Assembly: GCA_016182365.1 (NCBI GenBank)
Contig: JACOXO010000019.1
Span: 1-33,946 of the forward strand
Source of the DNA: Candidatus Gottesmanbacteria bacterium
Lineage (GTDB): Bacteria > Patescibacteriota > Microgenomatia > JACOXO01
Length of the DNA stretch: 33,946 bases
Direction of reading: 5' to 3'
Shown piece by piece: positions 25,221 through 32,582 of the stretch. How positions within the stretch are numbered: position 1 is the first letter of the stretch; every line of letters starts with the position of its first letter. The notes below the pieces were generated by a model, which did not search any database, had not been told where the DNA came from, and saw only the letters and a list, made by a program, of their open reading frames with translations. The translations under genes and the position numbers were made by a program.

Positions 25221-27063
25221 GCTCATACGCTCTCAATAAAACATCTCTAGCATTGTCACATTTATCTGAATTAAAATAAGCTTTACCCAAAAGATAATGT
25301 ATGTTTGCATCATATGGTTGATACTTTAGTGCTCTCTCAAGATGGGGGATACTATCCTGGTAACGGTTTACCCTAAATAAGCCTTCAGCAAGATCATAAA
25401 GGGCCATAGCATATATTTTTTCAGTGTCAGAGAGCATTAAATGGTTATATTTAGATAAAGCACCCGTAGTTGGATCGTGATAACTTTCCCAAAGTTCAAT
25501 ATTGGTCCTTATAGTCTCATCTTCTGAAGGTATATCTTCTTCCGTAGCAAAATGTTCCAACAATAAACCTTTTCTATTGAAAAAGCCGCCTGAACCTTCA
25601 ATAGGAGTCATAGAAAATATTGGAAATTTTCCACTATTTTCTTTAAAAAAGTTAGCTATAAAATTATCGTCAAATTGAGGAATGTTTAAATTCGGATAAT
25701 GGTTTTTTAAATCTTCTATATAATATTCTCTATATAGCTTTGAATGGTGAAGAAGCTTTACATCCGGTCTGTACTTTTGTGTATAGTAAACGTATTGTGT
25801 GTTAAAAAGAGAAGTATCTCCTGAAAGTATAAGTATGGAATTAGGTAGTACTGTATCAAGTATATCAATACCAAAATTTTCTGCTGTCCTGTCGTTTTTA
25901 AGACTTTCAATTTTAGTATAGTGAGCTGAGAAAAAACTTAAAGGGAAAACTATAAAAACTATTTCGGTAAGTGTAATCAAAGGTAAGATGCTCTTTTTAC
26001 CAACTAAAATTTTAAATAATTTATCAATAATTAATGATACTGTCATAATGCCGTAACCAAACCAAACTGCAACAAATATATATGAGGGGAGGAGAAATCT
26101 TTCATATGTTGCTAGACTAAAATCAGCGGTCAAAGGGTAAGCTGCATAAAAAAGAAAAATTGGACCTGCCATAAGAAAACCTGCCATAAAAAGATACCAG
26201 TATTTTCTTTGAGTTATAAACTGATAAACACATCCCAAAAAAACAAGAACCATGCCAATAAGTGTAAAATCCGTTGTAAGAAATCTGAAATACGCTTTAA
26301 ACTGGTATAGTCTTGCAAAAGGCGCATTTATTACAAAACCACCGGCAGTAAACGAACCATAATCTGCTCTGGTTATAAGCCTTATAAAATTATGCAGATT
26401 AACAGGGTCACTCCAATTCAAGGGCGGGTTATATGATGCTGCAATTGGTAAATATAAATATGGGAGTAAACCGATCAGGAAAAATAAAAATGTTATTAGT
26501 ATGCTTTTTACATTTAAAAGGGGGTTAAGTTTTTTCCTGATTATTACAAACCAAAATATTATTGCCGGGACAAAAAAAAGGATAATGTGGTGATGAGAAA
26601 AAGAAAGACCTAAAATTAGAAAAAAAAGATATAACAGATTTTTTCTTGGCTTTTTATCAATAGCAATTAAAAGATATATAAGTAGGGACATTAACATAAG
26701 ATTTAATGAAAAAACTTCAGGTACTTCTGAATAAAGCCAAAAAAGATAACTAAATCCTAAAGTCAAAGCCGAGATAAAAGAACATATCTTATTTTTAATT
26801 ATGTTATTGGTAATTAAATAAACTAAAGTAACTGTTATAGAAGCGGGGATTGAGGATAATAAACCAACTTCAAAAGCTGGAGTCGAAATTTTAAGCCGTG
26901 TTAACAAATGTCCTATTGCTGTATACAACGGATAACCAGGTGGATGAGATATACCTTTTAAAAAAGCGGCTACCACCAAATCACCTGCATCTCCACCGTA
27001 AATGCTGGTTGTCTGTAATTGTAAATATATGAATCCTATTAAAATAAGCAATATGAAACCCAT
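25078..27063 (-). CDS. DUF2723-type polytopic membrane protein with C-terminal TPR repeats
   Basis: GGDAGDLVVAAFLKGISHPPGYPLYTAIGHLLTRL is DUF2723/PMT-like; C-terminal TPRs (HLERALKYQPYDANIHYLLGKAYFNSDKCDNARDVLLRAYELNP). Confidence 0.87.
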   Translation of the reverse strand: MGFILLILIGFIYLQLQTTSIYGGDAGDLVVAAFLKGISHPPGYPLYTAIGHLLTRLKISTPAFEVGLLSSIPASITVTLVYLITNNIIKNKICSFISALTLGFSYLFWLYSEVPEVFSLNLMLMSLLIYLLIAIDKKPRKNLLYLFFLILGLSFSHHHIILFFVPAIIFWFVIIRKKLNPLLNVKSILITFLFFLIGLLPYLYLPIAASYNPPLNWSDPVNLHNFIRLITRADYGSFTAGGFVINAPFARLYQFKAYFRFLTTDFTLIGMVLVFLGCVYQFITQRKYWYLFMAGFLMAGPIFLFYAAYPLTADFSLATYERFLLPSYIFVAVWFGYGIMTVSLIIDKLFKILVGKKSILPLITLTEIVFIVFPLSFFSAHYTKIESLKNDRTAENFGIDILDTVLPNSILILSGDTSLFNTQYVYYTQKYRPDVKLLHHSKLYREYYIEDLKNHYPNLNIPQFDDNFIANFFKENSGKFPIFSMTPIEGSGGFFNRKGLLLEHFATEEDIPSEDETIRTNIELWESYHDPTTGALSKYNHLMLSDTEKIYAMALYDLAEGLFRVNRYQDSIPHLERALKYQPYDANIHYLLGKAYFNSDKCDNARDVLLRAYELNPFLVEVYEQLSSVYQQCYSDNQKSEYYQKLFDEKKSEVETKLESL

Positions 27064-27069
27064 TTTTCG

Positions 27070-27098
27070 ATTCTATATTACAACTTTATTGTTTACAA
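27070..27098 (-). promoter_or_regulatory. Promoter of the DUF2723 gene, predicted leaderless
   Basis: Minus strand TTGTAA (27093-27098), 17 bp, TAGAAT (27070-27075), 6 nt, ATG at 27063. Confidence 0.65.
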
Positions 27099-27118
27099 CA
27101 ACCAGCATTTGACGATTT

Positions 27119-27631
27119 TTATTGTATACACCAATAACAGCTAGTCGAACCACCTGCAGTTTCAGCTACGCAACCTGTAGTTGATGAGCCAATATTGTTA
27201 AACACCACATTAAGATCCTGTTTAAATGACTTTGATTCAGGAATGAAACAAGCAATCATACTTTCTGTACTTGGAGAAGTAATATAAATTCTTGCCAAGT
27301 TGTTAACTCCAGCTAAAGTATAAAATTTGTTTTTTAATTCTCCAGCTGTAATTAAAGTACTGATTGACGCCGTTACCGTTCCTGATGTCATTGGTTGGGC
27401 TGAGAAAGTAGTTGTAGCCCCTCCTACATTCCATGGTAAATTTGCATTTGTTGCATAGAATCTAAGTACCGCATTGTAAAATTCCGATGTTGTGTTTCTT
27501 GTTGATGTGTCTCTTCCTTTCTTAAGCTGTTCAAACGGATCAATTGCTGCTAAAAGTCCCACTGCTAAAGCACCTAAAAGCGCAATAACAATAAGAAGCT
27601 CAATAAGCGTAAAACCTTTTTTATGATTCAC
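27119..27631 (-). CDS. Type IV pilin-like protein encoded beside pilC
   Basis: KKGFTLIELLIVIALLGALAVGLLAAIDPFEQLKKGRDTSTRNTTSEFYNAVLRFYATN. GTG start with strong SD (GGGAGGTGAG). Confidence 0.9.
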   Translation of the reverse strand: MNHKKGFTLIELLIVIALLGALAVGLLAAIDPFEQLKKGRDTSTRNTTSEFYNAVLRFYATNANLPWNVGGATTTFSAQPMTSGTVTASISTLITAGELKNKFYTLAGVNNLARIYITSPSTESMIACFIPESKSFKQDLNVVFNNIGSSTTGCVAETAGGSTSCYWCIQ

Positions 27632-27649
27632 GTATAATTCTCACCTCCC

Positions 27650-28852
27650 TCAAAATTGATTTGTTAAATTGTAAATCGGCATTAATATCGAAATAACAAT
27701 AAAACCAACTCCTACCCCTAATACAACCATGATAAGTGGCTCCATAGCAGTTGTCAAGGTTTTTATCCCTTGTTCTGCCTCAGCCTCAAAAAAGGTGGAA
27801 ATCTTAAGCAAAGTCTCATCTAATTTACCCGTTTCTTCACCTACGGAAATCATCTGGCCCAGAATTGGCGGAAAATCCGGATTTTGGGATATAGGAATAC
27901 CTAAAGGATAACCCTTTTCAACTTGCTTTGCCACTTCTTTAAGATCGTTCTGATATGTAACGCTGTCAACTGCTCCACCGACAATCTCAAGAGACTGTAA
28001 GATAGGTATCCCTGAACCGGCAAGGATCCCTAAAGTTCTTGAAAATTCAGTTAATACAAGCTGTTTTTTCAAGTTTCCCCAAATCGGCAGATCAAGTATA
28101 AACCTGTCCCACATTCTGGCTCCAATTGGTGTTTTTTTCCAGCTTCTCCACGCAACAAAACCGCCCCACAGCATAATAATAAGCAGCCACCAGAACCTAA
28201 CAAAGAATTCAGAAACGGCTATTAGTAGTTGTGTAGTTGGAGGAAGCTCAGTACCGAAATCTTTATATAAATCCGTAAGTCTTGGTACAACAACTGTCAT
28301 CATTATAAAAACGACTACAATCATACCTATTAGGATAATCGCAGGGTAAATAAGTGCCCCTTTGGTTTTTGTCCTAAATTCCCGTTGTTTCTCAAGATTT
28401 GAGGCAAGGCGAGCAAATACTTCTTGAAGTTTTCCCGATGCTTCTCCAGCCTGGACAAGTGATATGTAAATTGCTGAGAAGTGTTCGGGATATTTTCCCA
28501 AAGCTTTTGAAAAACTTAAACCCCCTTCTATCTCCTTAAGCATTCCGGACACAACTTTACCAAATGCCGGGTTGGTAGCCTGGAGTTTTAAAATGTTTAA
28601 TGAATCAGTAAGAGTAAGACCAGCTGTTAACATTGTTGATAATTGCTGAGTGAAAGTAACAATATCGTTAAATGATACCCTTGAGAATTTTATAGTTAAT
28701 TGAGAAAAAATCGATGGTTCCTGGCCGATAAGGCTTATGATAAAAAGGCCCTGACCCCTCAGAAGTACAGCCGCTTGTTTATCTGAAGTAGCGTCAACTA
28801 AACCGCTTAAGAACTCACCATTTTTATTTTTAGCCTTATATTTAAATAACAT
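27650..28852 (-). CDS. pilC: Type IV pilus inner-membrane platform protein PilC
   Basis: GspF/PilC family: FTQQLSTMLTAGLTLTDSLNIL, EFSRTLGILAGSGIPILQSLEIV, MISVGEETGKLDETLLKIS. Confidence 0.95.
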   Translation of the reverse strand: MLFKYKAKNKNGEFLSGLVDATSDKQAAVLLRGQGLFIISLIGQEPSIFSQLTIKFSRVSFNDIVTFTQQLSTMLTAGLTLTDSLNILKLQATNPAFGKVVSGMLKEIEGGLSFSKALGKYPEHFSAIYISLVQAGEASGKLQEVFARLASNLEKQREFRTKTKGALIYPAIILIGMIVVVFIMMTVVVPRLTDLYKDFGTELPPTTQLLIAVSEFFVRFWWLLIIMLWGGFVAWRSWKKTPIGARMWDRFILDLPIWGNLKKQLVLTEFSRTLGILAGSGIPILQSLEIVGGAVDSVTYQNDLKEVAKQVEKGYPLGIPISQNPDFPPILGQMISVGEETGKLDETLLKISTFFEAEAEQGIKTLTTAMEPLIMVVLGVGVGFIVISILMPIYNLTNQF

Positions 28853-28862
28853 AATTTAATAA

Positions 28863-28959
28863 ATCCGAAGCACGAAATCCGAAATACGAAACAAATTATA
28901 ATTTATTAAATTTAAATTTTTAAAACATTGTTTCGAGTTTCGATATTCGAATTTCGAAT
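28863..28959. repeat. Imperfect long inverted repeat built from CGAA/TTCG units
   Basis: Left arm ATCCGAAGCACGAAATCCGAAATACGAAACAA (28863-28894); right arm TTGTTTCGAGTTTCGATATTCGAATTTCGAAT (28928-28959); AT-rich centre. Confidence 0.8.
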
Positions 28960-28961
28960 TT

Positions 28962-30014
28962 TTACTTTACAAGTCTGAATAATTCTTCCGGTTTAAGAGC
29001 GTAATTTGAGGCAACTTCCATACTCACTTTCCCTTCTTTAACTAGAGTTGCAAGAGAACCTTCCAATGTCTCCATGCCTAAGTCTTTTGAAGTTTGGATA
29101 ATATTATCAATAAGATGAGACTTGCCTTCCCGTATTGTACTTCTGACTGCTGATGTACCTAATAGAACCTCGACGGCAGGGATTCTGCCTCCACCGATTT
29201 TTGGTAGAAGCCTTTGCGAAAGAATGGCTTCAAGATTTGCAGCCAACTGCATTCTTATCTGAGGTTGCTGCACTGATGGAAATACATCAACAATTCTGTC
29301 AATACTTTGAGCTGAAGAATTAGTATGCAGCGTTGCAAACACAAGATGCCCGGTTTCAGCTATAGTTAAAGCTGAAGCAATCGTTTCAAAATCCCTCATT
29401 TCTCCTATTAATACAACATCAATATCTTCTCTTAAAGCACTCCTTAATGCCCCATCCCAGGAATGGGTATCGAGACGCATTTCTCTTTGGGAAACAAGGC
29501 CTTTTGACTTTGGATAAATATATTCAATAGGATCTTCAATTGTAATTATATGCGCATCCCTTGCCATATTTATCTCATTTAGCATGCTAGCCAATGATGT
29601 TGATTTTCCATGACCTGTTGGACCGGTAACAAGAATAAACCCCTGCCTTAGCTTTGTAAGCTGATGGCAAATTTGTGGCAAACCCAACTCTTCAACAGTT
29701 CTTATTTTCTCTGGAATAAGTCTTGCTGCAAGAGCTATTGATCCTTTTTCAAAATAGACATTAACTCTAAAGTTAGCGCCACTAATTGAATAGGAAAAAT
29801 CAAATTCCCTGTTGGCAAGAAATATATCTTTTTGATCTGGTGAGAGTATTTCAAAAACATACTTTTCGGTAACTTCAGCTGCCAGTACTCCGGCTTCTGA
29901 TACTGGCTGTAAAACACCATCTATCCTTAAGGTTGGCTTGTACCCAACAACAAGATGCAAATCAGAAGCGCCTTTTTGTGATGTTAGCGCTAATAAGTTT
30001 TTTACACTATCCAT
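28962..30014 (-). CDS. pilT: Type IV pilus retraction ATPase PilT
   Basis: Walker A GPTGHGKST, HIITIEDPIEYIYP, REMRLDTHSWDGALRSALREDIDVVLIGEMRD, LHTNSSAQSIDRIVDVFP. Confidence 0.95.
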   Translation of the reverse strand: MDSVKNLLALTSQKGASDLHLVVGYKPTLRIDGVLQPVSEAGVLAAEVTEKYVFEILSPDQKDIFLANREFDFSYSISGANFRVNVYFEKGSIALAARLIPEKIRTVEELGLPQICHQLTKLRQGFILVTGPTGHGKSTSLASMLNEINMARDAHIITIEDPIEYIYPKSKGLVSQREMRLDTHSWDGALRSALREDIDVVLIGEMRDFETIASALTIAETGHLVFATLHTNSSAQSIDRIVDVFPSVQQPQIRMQLAANLEAILSQRLLPKIGGGRIPAVEVLLGTSAVRSTIREGKSHLIDNIIQTSKDLGMETLEGSLATLVKEGKVSMEVASNYALKPEELFRLVK

Positions 30015-30017
30015 AAA

Positions 30018-31715
30018 TTAATCCTGTGCAACTCTTAGTACTTCCTCAATTGAGGTAACACCCTCAACAACTTTTAGGTATCCATCCTGTTTCATAGTTA
30101 TCATCCCTTCGCTGATAGCCTGTTTTTCAATATCCTGAGATGATGCTCTTTGTAATATAAGATGGCCAATTTTTTCTGATACCGGCAAAACCTCAAATAT
30201 ACCAACCCTACCTAAATATCCTGTATTGGCACATTCATTACAACCCTTACCCCTATAAATCTTGCTCATGGTATTTTGGTTATATAATGATCCTAACACT
30301 TTTTTAATATCGGCAACAACTTCTGGCGGGGGAATTATAGAAGTTTTACACGATTGACATATCTTTCTGCAAATACGCTGGCCCACAACACCATTCAATG
30401 ATGAAACTACAAGGAAGGGTTCTGCTTTCATATCCATAAGCCTTGGAATTGCACCAGCCGCGTTATTAGTATGTAGTGTTGAAAAAACTAAATGGCCAGT
30501 AAGAGCTGCTTGGATTGCCAGGTCAGTAGTTTCCTGATCCCTAATCTCTCCTACCAGAATGATATTAGGATCCTGCCTTAAGAAGGCTCTAAGCCCGTTT
30601 GCAAAAGTCAAACCTGCCCCTGGGTTTATCTGTACCTGGTTAATTCCGGCAATTTTGTACTCAACAGGATCTTCAAGAGTAACAATATTTACCTTAATAG
30701 TATTCAACTTTGATAAAATCGCATAAAGAGTAGTTGTTTTACCTGATCCGGTAGGACCAGTAACTAGAATTATGCCGTGAGGTCTATCTATTTGGACTTC
30801 AAGATTTTTAAGAGCAATTCCTCTTAAACCCAACTCAGGAAGTTTTGGCACACCGCCGGATTTTTTCAAAAGACGCATAACCACTTTCTCTCCCCAAACG
30901 GTAGGAAGAGTTGAAATACGAAGGTCAACCTCATCGCTGCCCATTTTGAAATTAAACCTTCCATCCTGGGGTATACGCCTTTCATCAATCTTCATCTGTG
31001 CCAGAATCTTGATTCTGGAAACAACGGCATCGTGCACCTTTCGCGGAAGTGCCAGTTTTTCAGTTAGAATTCCATCAATTCGATAGCGGACTCTTGTTTC
31101 TTTCTCCTCAGGTTCTATATGAATATCTGAAGCCCTACTTTTCATTGCAAATTCAAGAATTGTTGAAACAATTTTTGCAATCGGCGCTTCCCTGATTATT
31201 TCCCCAATTTGTTTTGCATCTATTGTATTGATATCAGGCCCAACTGTTTCTTTTAATGCCTCTGTCACCTCTGAGGATAAATTTTGGGCATACTGATCAT
31301 CTATAGCGCGTTTAATATCCTCAGGCAACCCCAGAAAGCTTTTAACTTTTTTACCTGCTTTTTTTTCTACAAACTCAATAATCTGCAAATTTAAAGGATC
31401 ATCCATTGCAACATAAAGTTCTCCGGTTTGAGGATCCATAAAGAATGGAAATATGGTGTAGCGTCTTGCCACAGGTTCGGGAATTAACGATAGCACTTCA
31501 GGGGATATACCTTTTCCGGCAAGTTTTACGTAATCAATACCCAAAAGTTTAGCTCTTCCCTGGGCTATTTGTTCTTCGTTTGCCAAATGCTTCTTAAGAA
31601 GGATGTCCTGCTCACTTGTTCCGGTGTTATATGATTCAACTTTGATCTGCTGACCAACTTCAGCTGGAATTACTTTATTTTCAACAAGTACATCAACAAT
31701 TGATTGGGCAGACAT
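30018..31715 (-). CDS. pilB: Type IV pilus extension ATPase PilB
   Basis: GPTGSGKTTTLY, LRAFLRQDPNIILVGEIRD, Cys motif CRKICQSC...CNEC. ATG at 31715 preferred because the track start (31730) lies within the predicted -10. Confidence 0.93.
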   Translation of the reverse strand: MSAQSIVDVLVENKVIPAEVGQQIKVESYNTGTSEQDILLKKHLANEEQIAQGRAKLLGIDYVKLAGKGISPEVLSLIPEPVARRYTIFPFFMDPQTGELYVAMDDPLNLQIIEFVEKKAGKKVKSFLGLPEDIKRAIDDQYAQNLSSEVTEALKETVGPDINTIDAKQIGEIIREAPIAKIVSTILEFAMKSRASDIHIEPEEKETRVRYRIDGILTEKLALPRKVHDAVVSRIKILAQMKIDERRIPQDGRFNFKMGSDEVDLRISTLPTVWGEKVVMRLLKKSGGVPKLPELGLRGIALKNLEVQIDRPHGIILVTGPTGSGKTTTLYAILSKLNTIKVNIVTLEDPVEYKIAGINQVQINPGAGLTFANGLRAFLRQDPNIILVGEIRDQETTDLAIQAALTGHLVFSTLHTNNAAGAIPRLMDMKAEPFLVVSSLNGVVGQRICRKICQSCKTSIIPPPEVVADIKKVLGSLYNQNTMSKIYRGKGCNECANTGYLGRVGIFEVLPVSEKIGHLILQRASSQDIEKQAISEGMITMKQDGYLKVVEGVTSIEEVLRVAQD

Positions 31716-31717
31716 AA

Positions 31718-31759
31718 TTCCTTTTATCATAGCTTCAGTTCGGATATAATGTCAACGTA
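31718..31759. promoter_or_regulatory. Interleaved divergent pilB / holB promoters
   Basis: Minus: TTGACA (31750-31755), 18 bp, TATGAT, 10 nt, ATG 31715. Plus: TATAAT (31745-31750), 8 nt, ATG 31759. Confidence 0.6.
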
Positions 31760-32436
31760 TGCATTCATTTATAATTTTAGGTACTGATAGGGATAAAGTT
31801 GAAAATTCTGCAAGAGAAATTATTAGCCGATATAAAATAAAAAAATATAATTTAATAACAGTTGATGATACTAGCATTAAAAGTGTCCGGGAAAAAATAA
31901 TAAAGCTTATCAATAACTCCCAAAAACAAGAATTTCAGGCGCTAGTTATAAATGAAATTGGGAAACTGCGTGAAGACGCCCAGCAAACTCTTTTAAAAAC
32001 TTTAGAAGAACCCCCAGTTAATACGATTTGTATTATCATGGGTACTTATTCTGATTTTATCTTACCTACAATATTATCAAGGAGCCAAATAATCCCTGTT
32101 AATAATAAACAAGTTGAAATAGATGTCAAAGAATTTAGTAACTATTGGCAACCTATTATTACTGCAACTGGTTTATCTGAAAAACTTATTGCCGCAACAA
32201 GAATAAGCCAGGATTATAGCAATAAAAACCTATTATTAGACTGGTTGGATAGACAAATCTTATTTTTCAGATCTGTTATGTACAAAAGGACAACTGGAAG
32301 TATAAAAGGTAAAATGAATGCTTTGGAAATTGGCCTAATAATTAAAAATCTGCTTAATGCCAAACGCTACATAAGCGGCAATGTCAACACAAAATTGGTA
32401 ATTGATAATTTGCTTTTAAGCTTACCATCCAAATAA
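31759..32436 (+). CDS. holB: DNA polymerase III delta-prime-like subunit (no recognisable Walker A)
   Basis: ALVINEIGKLREDAQQTLLKTLEEPPVNTICIIMGTYSDFILPTILSRSQIIPV. Confidence 0.78.
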   Translation: MHSFIILGTDRDKVENSAREIISRYKIKKYNLITVDDTSIKSVREKIIKLINNSQKQEFQALVINEIGKLREDAQQTLLKTLEEPPVNTICIIMGTYSDFILPTILSRSQIIPVNNKQVEIDVKEFSNYWQPIITATGLSEKLIAATRISQDYSNKNLLLDWLDRQILFFRSVMYKRTTGSIKGKMNALEIGLIIKNLLNAKRYISGNVNTKLVIDNLLLSLPSK

Positions 32437-32459
32437 CTCTCTGCGTTTTTAGATTTACC

Positions 32460-32492
32460 AGAGGTGGCGTAGCTATTCCACCTCTAAGGTGG
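32460..32492 (+). other. Three-part complementary segment with two mutually exclusive hairpins
   Basis: AGAGGTGG (32460-32467), CCACCTCT (32478-32485), AGGTGG (32487-32492). Confidence 0.55.
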
Positions 32493-32506
32493 AAATTTAA
32501 ATAGCA

Positions 32507-32535
32507 TGGACAGCGCTTTTATGTTGTGTTAAAAT
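32507..32535 (+). promoter_or_regulatory. gyrB promoter with extended -10
   Basis: TGGACA (32507-32512), 17 bp, TGT-TAAAAT (-10 at 32530-32535). Confidence 0.6.
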
Positions 32536-32582
32536 GACTTTAATAAAGCGATAAATGCGCTTATTTTTGTTTTAAATGACAT

